A stretch of DNA of 60,582 nt from Anaerolineae bacterium (GTDB lineage Bacteria; Chloroflexota; Anaerolineae; Aggregatilineales; Phototrophicaceae), in NCBI GenBank assembly GCA_022822545.1, contig JAJEBE010000025.1:1-60582 (forward strand). Reading direction: 5' to 3'. This document shows positions 9,863 through 18,717 of the stretch, one piece after another. Under the pieces are notes generated by a model. The model saw only the letters and a list, made by a program, of their open reading frames with translations. It was not told where the DNA came from and searched no databases. Each line of letters begins with the position of its first letter. Position 1 is the stretch's first letter. Position numbers and translations under genes: made by a program.

Positions 9863-10699
9863 TTAGCCCAGCCAGCGCTTGCGCCGCTTGTAGTGCTTCA
9901 CCTCGCGGTAATTCTTGCGCCCGCCCGCTTGATTCAGCCCGAGGTAGAACTCCTTGATATCCTCATTCTCGCGCATCTGCTCGGCCGGCCCATCCAGCAC
10001 GATCCGGCCGTTCTCCATCACATAGGCGTAATCCGCCAATTCCAGCGCGGCGCGGGCGTTCTGCTCGACGATCAATACCGACATGCCCTCCTGCCGATTG
10101 ATCTCGTGAATGATCTCAAATATCTGATGCACCAGCAAGGGCGCCAGCCCAAGCGATGGCTCGTCCAGCATCAGTATCTGCGGATGCGCCATCATCGCCC
10201 GGCCGATGACCAGCATCTGGCCCTCGCCGCCGGAGAGGTAGCCGCTGACGCGCCTGGACAATTTGGCCAGCGCCGGAAAATAGTGATAGACCCGCTCCAG
10301 ATCGGCGCGGATATGGCGGCCGCCTTCGTAGACCATGCCGCCGACGCGCAGGTTCTCTTCCACCGTCAAATGCCGAAAGAGCAAGCGTCCCTCGATCACC
10401 TGCACCAGACCCTTACGCACGACATCTTCGGCGCTCAAGCCATCCAGCCGCTCCTCGCCCCAGAGGATCTGCCCGCGCGTCACCTCGCCCAGCTCGGCTG
10501 TCAACAAGCCGCTGATGGCCTTGAGCGTGGTGGATTTGCCAGCGCCGTTGGGTCCTAGCAGGGAGACGACCTTGCCGGGCGCCACTTCCAGCGTGATGCC
10601 GCGCAGCACCAAAATGACGCTGTTATAGACGACTTCGACGTTGTTGACCGACAGCGTCCGGGTGGTGGTTAAATCGTTATGGATTGCCGATGCGGCCAT
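9863..10699 (-). CDS. livF: Branched-chain amino-acid-type ABC transporter ATP-binding protein LivF
   Basis: A 278-residue ATPase. Walker A is GPNGAGKST (residues 49-57), the signature is LSGGEGQM (155-162), Walker B is ILMLDEP (175-181), and a LIVEQN motif follows, typical of LivF. The C-terminus has an extra basic tail (about 25 residues, rich in Lys/Arg) beyond the usual end. It powers import with LivG, LivH and LivM; the ligand is bound by the LivK-type protein encoded just upstream. A REP-like palindrome (10720-10745) lies between livF and the binding-protein gene and may split or tune the transcript. ATG at 10699 has no strong ribosome binding site. Confidence 0.93.
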   Translation of the reverse strand: MAASAIHNDLTTTRTLSVNNVEVVYNSVILVLRGITLEVAPGKVVSLLGPNGAGKSTTLKAISGLLTAELGEVTRGQILWGEERLDGLSAEDVVRKGLVQVIEGRLLFRHLTVEENLRVGGMVYEGGRHIRADLERVYHYFPALAKLSRRVSGYLSGGEGQMLVIGRAMMAHPQILMLDEPSLGLAPLLVHQIFEIIHEINRQEGMSVLIVEQNARAALELADYAYVMENGRIVLDGPAEQMRENEDIKEFYLGLNQAGGRKNYREVKHYKRRKRWLG

Positions 10700-10719
10700 G
10701 CTTTGCGCTTTGTAATTCA

Positions 10720-10745
10720 GGGCGACTCACAGAGTCGCCCCTACA
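10720..10745. repeat. REP-like palindromic repeat, copy 1
   Basis: Nine-base arms GGGCGACTC and GAGTCGCCC flank ACA, followed by CTACA. The identical 26-base unit occurs at 14897-14922 and 32104-32129, and a variant at 28452-28477. This copy lies between livF and the binding-protein gene. Confidence 0.85.
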
Positions 10746-10765
10746 GTCGTACAAAGAGCCTGCCA

Positions 10766-12136
10766 TTATCCCCGCAGCTGGGGCACCGGCATGAAGTCGG
10801 TCAGCGGGACCACGATCGGCAAGTACATTTTGCCAGCGGGTCCGTCCACAAGCATCGCGTCGCCCGGTCCGGTTGCCGCGCCTGACATATCCGCATTGGC
10901 GAATTTCATCACGGCGATGCGATTCTGCGTAGCGTCGCGCATGCCTTCATCAAAGCGGTGGTGCATCAAGCCGCCCAGTATGGCGTAATCCATGGCATCC
11001 ACGGTCGCGCGAATATCAGCGCCGCTGACGGCAGCCAGGCTGCCTACCCGATTCACCGTGCGGATAAAGGTCTCGATGATCGAATCGACGACGCCCCAGG
11101 AGACCAAATAGGCGATGTTCTGTTCGGTGGGACCGCGTTCGTTTATTGTGAACTGCTGATAAACGAACTGCACCGCCGGGTGGCTCAGTTCCGTCCACCA
11201 AAGGAAGGGCATTGAGCCAAACATGCCATCCACCGACGGCAGGCCGTTCGGCTTCAATACGCGCTGCCCGAGTATGCCGACCGTGGTGTCCATCACCCAG
11301 TTGACGCCGGCCAGCTTGATGTCTTCTTCCAGGCCCAGGTCCACCAGTGTCCCGGCGATCAGGGCGGGACCGGTCGCCAGCGAATTGGTATAGATGATAT
11401 TGGCGCCGCCATCGATGGCGTTCTGCACCTGCGTCAAGATGTCGGTATCAGTCGGCAGGAAGAATTGCGGTTCCGTCAGGACCTCAACGCCGAGACCACT
11501 GCAGTATTCCCGCGCCGCCGGCTCCGTGCCCGCCCGTCCAAACGCGTTCGGCCAGGTGACGAAGCCAATGACCGGATCGGGGAAGACCTCTGGGCTGGCC
11601 GCGACAAACTGACAGAAGAAGCCGAACTGATTGATGTAGAGCGGATTGCTGGCGTAGAGCCAACCGGGCGTCTGACCATCTTCGCCGTAGAGGCTCTCGA
11701 TCGAACCGGCGGAAATGAATGACACAATCTCATCCGCCGCCAGTTGTTCGCGCAGCAATTCTCCATCATCGGAACTATAGAGAAGCAACAGATCGAGTTG
11801 GTCGCCATAGGTACTGGTGAAGCGGTCGTAAGCGCTCTGGGCCGCTTCCCGGCTGCCGCCGGTATCTTCATAGATTTGCGCCAATTCCGCGCCGCAGACG
11901 CCGCCGCGGCCGTTCCAGTAATTCACCGCATCGGTCACCGCAGAGACCACGGGTTGAGTGATGAAGGCATAGGGTCCGCTCAGGTCGCCAAAGTGAAAGA
12001 TGTTGATGGTCTCTCCGGTCAGATCGACCTCGCACTCGGTCAAATCAGAAGGATAGTCCATCATCTCCTGCGCCAGGCTGGGCAAGGCGCTCCCGAGCAA
12101 GAACAGAAGAACCAGCAGGGTACTCAGTCTTTTCAT
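10766..12136 (-). CDS. Periplasmic-type substrate-binding protein of the Liv ABC transporter
   Basis: Encodes 456 residues starting at ATG 12136, with GGAG 8-9 bases upstream. The first ~22 residues (MKRLSTLLVLLFLLGSALPS) are a signal peptide. The mature protein has the type I periplasmic binding fold of LivK-like proteins: INIFHFGDLSGPYAF near the N-terminus, DTGGSREAAQSAYDRF, and VDLGLEEDIKLAGVNW later. It should capture the ligand outside the membrane and deliver it to LivH/LivM. It lies in the operon between livM (97 bases away) and livF. The ligand could be a branched-chain amino acid, or, given the two CoA ligases nearby, an aromatic or aliphatic carboxylate; the sequence alone does not decide. 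Confidence 0.9.
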   Translation of the reverse strand: MKRLSTLLVLLFLLGSALPSLAQEMMDYPSDLTECEVDLTGETINIFHFGDLSGPYAFITQPVVSAVTDAVNYWNGRGGVCGAELAQIYEDTGGSREAAQSAYDRFTSTYGDQLDLLLLYSSDDGELLREQLAADEIVSFISAGSIESLYGEDGQTPGWLYASNPLYINQFGFFCQFVAASPEVFPDPVIGFVTWPNAFGRAGTEPAAREYCSGLGVEVLTEPQFFLPTDTDILTQVQNAIDGGANIIYTNSLATGPALIAGTLVDLGLEEDIKLAGVNWVMDTTVGILGQRVLKPNGLPSVDGMFGSMPFLWWTELSHPAVQFVYQQFTINERGPTEQNIAYLVSWGVVDSIIETFIRTVNRVGSLAAVSGADIRATVDAMDYAILGGLMHHRFDEGMRDATQNRIAVMKFANADMSGAATGPGDAMLVDGPAGKMYLPIVVPLTDFMPVPQLRG

Positions 12137-12232
12137 GATATTACGCTCCTTTGTCCAATCACTATAAGTCTCGTCAAGAATTGAGTCGGCAGGCGTTTCA
12201 TTTAGCTTATGACAAAGCGCGTCAATAGGCAA

Positions 12233-13651
12233 CTAATAAGAGTATGGACGCAGCTTCCAGGCCACTTTGAACACTTCCCAGCGGTGCGCGATGCCCCGCG
12301 GCTCCAGCACCAGGAAGACAATCAGCGCGCCGCCAAAGAGAATCGGATTGATGGCGCTGGTGATATTCACCGCGTCGACAAAAGGCAGAAGCTGGGGCAG
12401 CCAATCCGAAAGCCAGGGGCGCAGGGTCGGTATCATGGCTTCTTGAAGCAGGCGAATAAAGGTCACGCCGAACATCGCCCCCAGGGGGAAGCCGGCGCCG
12501 CCGATGATCAGCATCGCCAACATCTCGATCGACGTATCCAACTGAAAGGCGTCCAGCGACAAGCTGTTGCGCTCATAAGCCAGCAGGCAGCCGGCGACCC
12601 CGGCATAGACCGCGCTCAAAAAGAAGGCTCGCAGCTTGTAGCCGAAGACGTTGATGCCGAGCAGCTCGGCCGCCAGGTCATTATCTCGCACCGAGATGAA
12701 GGCGCGCCCGGTGCGCGTGCGGATGATATTGCGCGCCAGGAACATCAACAGCACCGCCAGCGGCAGGATGATGTAATACATCGCGATGTCCGTGGCGAAG
12801 CTCAAGGCCTTGCTCCGCCGCAGGACCGCCGTAAACTCGCCGCCATTTTGGGCGCGAACCAGCACTTGATACTCGCCCGCCTTGCTCGCGATATACGACA
12901 GTCCGGTTATATTGCCGTCGCTGTCTTCGGCGATGCTCATGTAGAAATCGCCGTAGGGCACGGCATCGCCAGCCGGGTTGATCAATTCAATGATCGGATA
13001 GCTGCCCGCCACCGCGGTCAAATCCACTGAAATCACATCGACAAAATAGGGATCACCCGCTTGGAAAGCGAGCGGTTCGTCAGCGCCGATGGCGTCATCG
13101 GCATAAGAGGCAAAGGGGCCGATCATCGGCGCCGGCACACTCAGCGGGCGGGTGCCGCCGGTCAAGTCCTCCAGCGGATAACGCAGCACCCAGGGGATGA
13201 TGAATTGCGCCGCCAGGGTCGCCATCGCCAGGTAAAATCCCTTCACCCGCAGCGATGGCAAGCCGAAGAGCAAGCCGACCAAGCCGGTCAACAGCGCGCT
13301 GACCGGCAGCGCCGTCCAAAAACTGAAGCCCAGCTCCCGCGCCAATATTGCCGACCCGTAAGCGCCGATGGCCATGAAGGCGGCGTGGCCCAGGGAAATC
13401 TGCCCGGTGTAGCCGACCAGGATATTCAAGCCTTGCACGGCGATGACGAAGATCGATATGCGCGCGATCAAGCCGATGTACTGATCGCTGACCCAGCCCA
13501 AGCCCAGCGGACCCGATACCGAGACCAGCGGCAAGAGCAGCAGCGCCGCAAAAGCCAGATTCTTCCAAAGCTTGTCCCGCGTTGTGCGGTCGACCGACAT
13601 GTCCTCTTCGTATGTTGTATCGAAGACACCGGCCGGATGGATATTCGCCAT
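12233..13651 (-). CDS. livM: Liv ABC transporter permease LivM with an inserted extracytoplasmic domain
   Basis: A 472-residue protein, longer than the ~300-420 residues usual for LivM. Residues 31-165 and 290-460 follow the family: LNILVGYTGQISLGHAAFMA near 75-95 and GINVFGYKLRAFFLSA and GGAGFPLGAMFG later. Between LTGGTRPLSVPAP (~164-176) and the next membrane span (~290) lie about 100 hydrophilic residues (~184-280) with alternating beta-like segments and a KAGEYQVLVRAQNGGEF stretch, resembling a pre-peptidase C-terminal or Ig-like beta fold. It probably sits outside the membrane. ATG 13651 has GGGAG upstream; livH ends 25 bases before. Confidence 0.92.
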   Translation of the reverse strand: MANIHPAGVFDTTYEEDMSVDRTTRDKLWKNLAFAALLLLPLVSVSGPLGLGWVSDQYIGLIARISIFVIAVQGLNILVGYTGQISLGHAAFMAIGAYGSAILARELGFSFWTALPVSALLTGLVGLLFGLPSLRVKGFYLAMATLAAQFIIPWVLRYPLEDLTGGTRPLSVPAPMIGPFASYADDAIGADEPLAFQAGDPYFVDVISVDLTAVAGSYPIIELINPAGDAVPYGDFYMSIAEDSDGNITGLSYIASKAGEYQVLVRAQNGGEFTAVLRRSKALSFATDIAMYYIILPLAVLLMFLARNIIRTRTGRAFISVRDNDLAAELLGINVFGYKLRAFFLSAVYAGVAGCLLAYERNSLSLDAFQLDTSIEMLAMLIIGGAGFPLGAMFGVTFIRLLQEAMIPTLRPWLSDWLPQLLPFVDAVNITSAINPILFGGALIVFLVLEPRGIAHRWEVFKVAWKLRPYSY

Positions 13652-13676
13652 CGTCGCTCCCGTCTCGGTTCGCGTC

Positions 13677-14870
13677 CTAAATGCGCTCGATGCGTTTCTC
13701 GCCGAACAAGCCGTCGGGCCTTATCACCAGCACCAGCATCAAGACCAGATAAGGCGCCAGGTTCGTGCCCACTTGCTCCGATGAATTGATCAGCGTGCCA
13801 AATTGCTCGACCAGGCCGATGATGATCCCGCCAATGAAGGCGCCGCTGATCGATTCCAGGCCGCCCAGCAGGACCGCCGGAAACACCCGCAGCGCCACAA
13901 AGCTGATATTCAGCGACAAGCCCACCGCGCCGCCTTGCAGGACGCCGGCGATGCTTGCCAAAAAGGCCGCGACCGCCCAGGTAATCGCCAATATCACCCG
14001 CACACGCAAGCCCACCGATTGCGCCAACTGCTGATCTTCCGAGGTCGCCCGCATCGCCAGGCCCACGCTCGTATAGCGGAAGAACAAGATGAAGCCGACG
14101 AATGCCACAATCGCCAGCAGAAAGGCGATGACCAGCTCCACCCGCACGATCGCCACGCCGTCCAAGACATCGCGGAAGGCGTCCAGGCGGATCGGCCGGA
14201 AGCGACTGTTCGTCTGCGGGTCGACGAAGACCGGCAGGTTCAACTCCACCGTGCCCCAGGCGATCTGCGTCACCCCGTGCAGCACCTCCGCCACTGCCAG
14301 CGTCATCAGCACCGCTGTGAATAGCGGCTGCCCGATCAGCGGACGAATCGCGAAGCGCTCTACCGCCAGGCCTGTCAATATCGCGCCGGCGAATGTGCCT
14401 GTCAGGGCGTGCAGCCACTGCCATTCGATGCCGCCGACCGTCATCAGCGCGGTCAAGACGATGATACCGCCGATGGCAATCAGGGGATTGCGGCCCTCGC
14501 GCAAGTTCCGCCAGCTCACTGTCGACATGACCATCAGCATCGTCGCGCTTGAAAGCAAGCCAGCGCCCAGGACGGAAATCTGGCTGACCGTGAAGAAGCT
14601 CCAGAAGATCATGCCGCCGACGACCATCATCCAGCCGTGGGCGAAGTTGAAGACGCCCGATGCCTTGTTGATCACGACAATGCCGAGGGCAACCAGGCCA
14701 TAGACGCCGCCGACCAGCACCCCCGAAATCAAGGTCTGCACGATGCGGGCCGCCTTCTTGCCCGCCAGCTGATCGCCAAGGAAGAGCGCAATCGCGACGG
14801 CCGCAATCAGATACAGGGTCCAGGTCAGTTGTCGTTTATTCCTGTTGATGAATTCGGTCACAAGGGGCAT
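13677..14870 (-). CDS. livH: Liv ABC transporter permease LivH
   Basis: A 397-residue integral membrane protein. Family signatures include LISGVLVGGVYGLVALGIVVINKASGV read in order near residues 47-73, NFAHGWMMVVGG, and a late AVLLGGLESISGAFIGG block followed by RPDGLFGEKR. It is about 100 residues longer than the common ~300-residue LivH, because of an N-terminal span (~15-35), a longer set of spans at ~100-160 and a hydrophilic outer loop (~208-240, TVELNLPVFVDP onward). It pairs with LivM to form the channel. Upstream lies the CoA ligase gene, with a REP-like palindrome in the 78-base gap; livM follows 25 bases downstream. Confidence 0.92.
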   Translation of the reverse strand: MPLVTEFINRNKRQLTWTLYLIAAVAIALFLGDQLAGKKAARIVQTLISGVLVGGVYGLVALGIVVINKASGVFNFAHGWMMVVGGMIFWSFFTVSQISVLGAGLLSSATMLMVMSTVSWRNLREGRNPLIAIGGIIVLTALMTVGGIEWQWLHALTGTFAGAILTGLAVERFAIRPLIGQPLFTAVLMTLAVAEVLHGVTQIAWGTVELNLPVFVDPQTNSRFRPIRLDAFRDVLDGVAIVRVELVIAFLLAIVAFVGFILFFRYTSVGLAMRATSEDQQLAQSVGLRVRVILAITWAVAAFLASIAGVLQGGAVGLSLNISFVALRVFPAVLLGGLESISGAFIGGIIIGLVEQFGTLINSSEQVGTNLAPYLVLMLVLVIRPDGLFGEKRIERI

Positions 14871-14896
14871 CCTTTAAGTATCATCTTGGCGGTTGC

Positions 14897-14922
14897 GGGC
14901 GACTCACAGAGTCGCCCCTACA
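14897..14922. repeat. REP-like palindromic repeat, copy 2
   Basis: Identical to copy 1 (arms GGGCGACTC/GAGTCGCCC, tail CTACA). It lies between the CoA ligase and livH, directly followed at 14930-14950 by a piece of the CTCTGTG-type repeat that overlaps the ligase stop codon. Confidence 0.85.
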
Positions 14923-14929
14923 TTATCTC

Positions 14930-14950
14930 GCGTTTCTCTGTGGTGAAATC
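14930..14950 (+). repeat. CTCTGTG-type dispersed repeat, truncated copy b
   Basis: Contains TTCTCTGTGGTGAAATC, matching the 3' half of copy a at 1529-1563. It overlaps the stop codon of the CoA ligase on the other strand, so the repeat contributes the end of that reading frame. Confidence 0.5.
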
Positions 14951-16934
14951 AGACATCCGCCACCCGCAGTTCCGTCTCCACCGTGCCAGTGCGACCATCA
15001 CGGTAGCGCACCTCTGCGCTGACATGGACCTGCCGCCGCCCGCCATATATCGCCTCCAGCAGATCGTGATACTTCTCCTGCAAAGCGCCTCGCCGCAGCT
15101 TGCGCGTCCGCGTCAACTCGGCTTCATCGGCGTCGAATTCCTTGTGCAAGATCACGAAGCGCTTGACCTGCGAATAATCCGGCAGCGATTCATTGACCGC
15201 GCGCAGTTCCCGCCGAATAATTTCATGCACCTCGTCGCGCTGCGACAAGTCGACGTAAGTCGTGAAGGCGATGCCGCTCTTTTCCGCCCAGCGCGATACA
15301 TTCTGAAAATCGATGACGATGATGGCCGAGACGAAGTCCATCTCCGCCCCGCCAATTGTCATCATATCCTGCACGTAGGGGCTGAACTTCACTCGCCCTT
15401 CAATGTATTGCGGACTGAAACGCTCTCCGGTTGACAGCTCGATCAGGTCGTTCACGCGCTCCAGATAGATCAGGTGTCCCGTCTTCTCATCCATGTGGCC
15501 GGCATCGCCTGTGTGATACCAACCCTCGATGTCCAGCGCGTCGCCGGTCTTCTCCGGCTGCTTGTAATAGCCCTTGAAGCGCGCTTTTGTCCGGATCAGA
15601 ATTTCCTGATTCTCGGCGATCTTGATCTCGACGCCGGGCACGATCACGCCCACCGTCTCGAAGCGCACATCGCCGCGCAAGTGCACCGTGCCGAAGGTCT
15701 CGGTCGAGCCGTAGAACTGCCGCAGTTCAATCCCGATCGCGCGGAAGAAGCGGATGATATCCGCGCTCAACATCGCCCCCGCCGTCAGCACATTCCGCGC
15801 CCGCGTCAAGCCGAGCTTGTCCCGCAGCGGCTCGAATATCGCGTACTCGCCCAGCCAGCGCGCCAAGCGCAAATGCGGCGGGATAGACTTGTGTTCGTCC
15901 TCCAAGTCAATTGCCCGATACGCCACCGGCATGAAAACGCGATACATCAGCCGATTCAACAAGCTGCTATCGTTGATACGGAATTGCACGAGGCGCGCCA
16001 GATTTTCCCATACCCGGCTGGGAAAGAGCAAACCGGCCGGCGCAATCTCGCGCATATCCGTCGGCACCGTCTCCGGTCCTTCGGGGAAGTTGACTTGCAC
16101 GCCGTTGAGCAGATGGGTGGCGAAGCCGAAAGCCTGCTCCGCCAGCCAGGCCATGGGACTGAAGGACAGCCAATTGTCCGATTGCCGCGAATCGACATAA
16201 CGGTCGTTCAAGGCGTGGCCGTAGACCAATTGAAAATGCGTCACTTCGGCGAATTTTGGCAAGCTGGTCGTGCCCGATGTCATGCTCAGGATAATTGTAT
16301 CCATCGCCTTTGTGCTGCGGGCCATCTCATCGAACTTGTCCGGATATTGCCGCCTGCGCTCCGCCCCGATTTCTTGTAAATCCGGCAGGCTCAGGAGCCA
16401 GTCATCGTCATAAGCCCACATCCCGCGCTCTTCCCAATAGACGACCTTAAGAATCCGGGGATTGTTCGCCTTGAGTTCGAGCATCTTGTCCACTTGCTCT
16501 TGATCGTGCGCGCAGACAAAAGTCGCATCGGTCGAGTTGATCACATAGTGAATATCTTGCGGGCTGGCGTCGCTGAAGACGCAGCAGGTCATGCAATGCA
16601 AGGCGTGCGCGGCGATCTGCGCCCAATACATCTCCGGATCGTTCTCGCCGATGATGACCAGGGTATCGCCGGCTTTCAGCCCCAGCTTGTCCAGGCCCAT
16701 GCCGAAATTGACGACGTTCTCGTAGACCTCGTTCCAGTTGTATTCTTGCCAGATGCCGTAGCGCTTCTTGCGCTGCGCCACCGTCCCGCCCAATTCGGCC
16801 ACGCGCCGCAAGAAGCCTTTCGACAAGGTGTCTTCCTCCGGCGCCGCCGGCTTGATCGGATGCTCCAATCGTGATGTGAACACCCGCCCCGGCGTCGCCG
16901 CCCGATACGGGATCTTCCCCTCGGCAAGCGCCAT
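14949..16934 (-). CDS. Long-chain-fatty-acid-CoA-ligase-like AMP-binding enzyme
   Basis: A 661-residue adenylate-forming ligase. The ATP loop is TSGTTSLPK (residues 219-227; Ser replaces the usual Gly before LPK), followed by FYGSTETFG, EILIRTKARFKGYYKQPEKT and GWYHTGDAGHMDE, as in the FadD15/bubblegum-type long-chain acyl-CoA synthetase group. It converts a carboxylic acid to its CoA ester using ATP. Its ATG is one base beyond the livG stop codon, so the two are almost certainly translated from one message. The linkage of such a ligase with livGHMKF suggests that the imported ligand is a carboxylic acid activated on entry; this is inference from context. Confidence 0.92.
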   Translation of the reverse strand: MALAEGKIPYRAATPGRVFTSRLEHPIKPAAPEEDTLSKGFLRRVAELGGTVAQRKKRYGIWQEYNWNEVYENVVNFGMGLDKLGLKAGDTLVIIGENDPEMYWAQIAAHALHCMTCCVFSDASPQDIHYVINSTDATFVCAHDQEQVDKMLELKANNPRILKVVYWEERGMWAYDDDWLLSLPDLQEIGAERRRQYPDKFDEMARSTKAMDTIILSMTSGTTSLPKFAEVTHFQLVYGHALNDRYVDSRQSDNWLSFSPMAWLAEQAFGFATHLLNGVQVNFPEGPETVPTDMREIAPAGLLFPSRVWENLARLVQFRINDSSLLNRLMYRVFMPVAYRAIDLEDEHKSIPPHLRLARWLGEYAIFEPLRDKLGLTRARNVLTAGAMLSADIIRFFRAIGIELRQFYGSTETFGTVHLRGDVRFETVGVIVPGVEIKIAENQEILIRTKARFKGYYKQPEKTGDALDIEGWYHTGDAGHMDEKTGHLIYLERVNDLIELSTGERFSPQYIEGRVKFSPYVQDMMTIGGAEMDFVSAIIVIDFQNVSRWAEKSGIAFTTYVDLSQRDEVHEIIRRELRAVNESLPDYSQVKRFVILHKEFDADEAELTRTRKLRRGALQEKYHDLLEAIYGGRRQVHVSAEVRYRDGRTGTVETELRVADV

Positions 16935-16935
16935 C

Positions 16936-17706
16936 TCAGTGCTCCTCGTCGCCCAGGTAGGCGCTGATGACCGCCTCGTCGCGGCTGATCTCGTCGGGAG
17001 CGCCTTCGCCGATTTTGACGCCGAAATCGATGACCGCGATGCGATGCGATATATCCATCACCAAGCCGATATCGTGCTCGATCAGCATGATGGTACTGCC
17101 TTGCAGTTCATGGATATCCAGGATGAAGCGCGCCATATCCTCCTTCTCTTCGACATTCATGCCCGCCATCGGCTCGTCCAGCAGCAGCAGCGTCGGCTCC
17201 AGCGCTAGCGCCCGCCCGAGCTCGACCCGCTTGCGCAAGCCATAACTCAGCGTGCCCACGATGGACTTGCGGATATGCTCCAGCTCGAGGAAGTCGATAA
17301 TCTCTTCGACCCGCCGCCGATGCGCGATCTCCTCCCGTTGCGCCGCGCCCCAAAACAGCGCCCCGCTCAGCATGCCCGTCTTCATGTGGATATGCCGCGC
17401 CGCCATCAGATTATCCAGCACGGTCGCGTTGGTATAGAGCGCGATATTTTGAAAGGTGCGCGAGATCCCCAGCGCCGCCCGCTTGTAAGGCGGCATGTGC
17501 GTAATGTCGTCGCCTTCAAAGATGATCGTGCCGGCCTGCGGCGTGTAGAAGCCGTTGATGCTGTTGATCAGGCTGGTCTTGCCGGCGCCGTTGGGGCCGA
17601 TCACGGCAAATATCTCGCCGGCTTTGACCCGGAACTCCACTTCGTTCAGGGCCTTGATGCCGCCGAAATTCAGCGAGATTCTGTTGACATGCAGCTTCAC
17701 CGGCAT
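16936..17706 (-). CDS. livG: Liv ABC transporter ATP-binding protein LivG
   Basis: Encodes 256 residues from ATG 17706 (MPVKLHV), preceded by a GGGGG-type site; the longer frame to 17772 is less likely. Walker A is GPNGAGKTS (37-45), the signature is LSYGLRKRVELGRAL (from 153), Walker B is LLLLDEP (173-179), and it ends with the LivG-typical IMLIEHDIGLVMDISHRI block. It is the first gene of the minus-strand set livG, CoA ligase, livH, livM, binding protein, livF. Energises import with LivF. The promoter should lie in 17707-17841; I could not single out a convincing one. Confidence 0.94.
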   Translation of the reverse strand: MPVKLHVNRISLNFGGIKALNEVEFRVKAGEIFAVIGPNGAGKTSLINSINGFYTPQAGTIIFEGDDITHMPPYKRAALGISRTFQNIALYTNATVLDNLMAARHIHMKTGMLSGALFWGAAQREEIAHRRRVEEIIDFLELEHIRKSIVGTLSYGLRKRVELGRALALEPTLLLLDEPMAGMNVEEKEDMARFILDIHELQGSTIMLIEHDIGLVMDISHRIAVIDFGVKIGEGAPDEISRDEAVISAYLGDEEH

Positions 17707-17841
17707 GTGACACCCCCGGCCACCGGTCCAGACAGACGTCTGCCGCGCCGAATATCTCAGCCTCGGGGACAAGCCAGCGAGGCCGTTGTGACACTAAGAT
17801 AGCAGAGGGCGCCTCAAGCGGCAAACGAACCCGGCGTCTCG

Positions 17842-18678
17842 TCACAGCCGAAGCAGCAGCCAATCTCTGATCGTGCCGATGATCTCGTCGCGCGCCGTCT
17901 CGTTGACGAGCTCGTGGCGCAAGCCATCGTATATCTTGAGCGTGACATGGTCTGAGCTAACTTCATCCGCCAAAAAAGCCGATCCCGACGCCGGCACGAG
18001 GTGATCGTCGCTGCCGTGAAGCAAGAGCAGCGGCGTCTCGATTTCGCCAGCTCGCTGGCAGATTTCCCGTCCCAGGCGAATCAGCGCCGCCGATGTCCCC
18101 ACGCGCCACATGCCTTTGTCGACCAGCGGATCCTCGCGCCAGGCCCTTAAGGCCTCGTCATCGCCGGTCAAAACGGTTGGCAAGCCCGGCGGCGACAAGC
18201 GCAGCTTCGGGATGTATTGCGCCGCCCACAGACAGAGCGAGATCAGCCAGGCCGGCTTGTCGTACTCGCCATGCACCGGCAGGCCGGTCAAAGCTATCCC
18301 CCGCAGCCGTCCCGGGTTGCGCAGTTCAAAAGCCAGCCCGATCAAGGAGCCCATGCTGTGGCCGAAGAGCAAGACGGGCAGGTCGGGGAAGTCGGCCCGG
18401 GCCATGTGATAGAGCTGATCCATATCGCGGACCGGCAGCCAGCCGTCGGGGACGTAGGCCCGCATGCCTTCGCTCAAGCCATGCCCAATATGATCAATGC
18501 CGTAGCAGACGAAGCCGGCGCCGGTCAGCGCCGCCGCCACATGCCGGTAACGCCCGCTGTGCTCGCCCAAGCCATGCGAGACGAGCACGATGCCGCGGGC
18601 CTCCGCTGCCGGCTGCCAGACGCGATAGACGATCGCAATGCCATTCGCATTTACGAATCTGTCTTGTCTTTCGATCAT
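17842..18678 (-). CDS. Alpha/beta hydrolase, monoacylglycerol-lipase-like
   Basis: Encodes 278 residues from ATG 18678 (MIERQDRFV). The nucleophile elbow is GHSMG (106-110), the oxyanion region is SHGLGEHSGRY (34-43), the acid lies in LLLLHGSDDHLVP, and the His in YDGLRHELVNE. This matches the lysophospholipase/monoacylglycerol lipase (PldB-like) group, which cleaves acyl esters of glycerol in the cytoplasm or at the membrane. It follows the HIT gene on the same strand, whose stop is 39 bases upstream. The gene ends 135 bases before the Liv operon begins, so it may supply fatty acids to the ligase there, but this is speculative. Confidence 0.88.
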   Translation of the reverse strand: MIERQDRFVNANGIAIVYRVWQPAAEARGIVLVSHGLGEHSGRYRHVAAALTGAGFVCYGIDHIGHGLSEGMRAYVPDGWLPVRDMDQLYHMARADFPDLPVLLFGHSMGSLIGLAFELRNPGRLRGIALTGLPVHGEYDKPAWLISLCLWAAQYIPKLRLSPPGLPTVLTGDDEALRAWREDPLVDKGMWRVGTSAALIRLGREICQRAGEIETPLLLLHGSDDHLVPASGSAFLADEVSSDHVTLKIYDGLRHELVNETARDEIIGTIRDWLLLRL

Positions 18679-18717
18679 AGATATCCGCCAGGACAAACGG
18701 TCGAATCGCCCAGCCAA

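Noticed and set aside
13468..14424. 318-residue open frame overlapping livH and livM in another frame
   Set aside because: Gly/Arg-rich composition typical of a shadow frame; the overlapped genes have full permease motifs.
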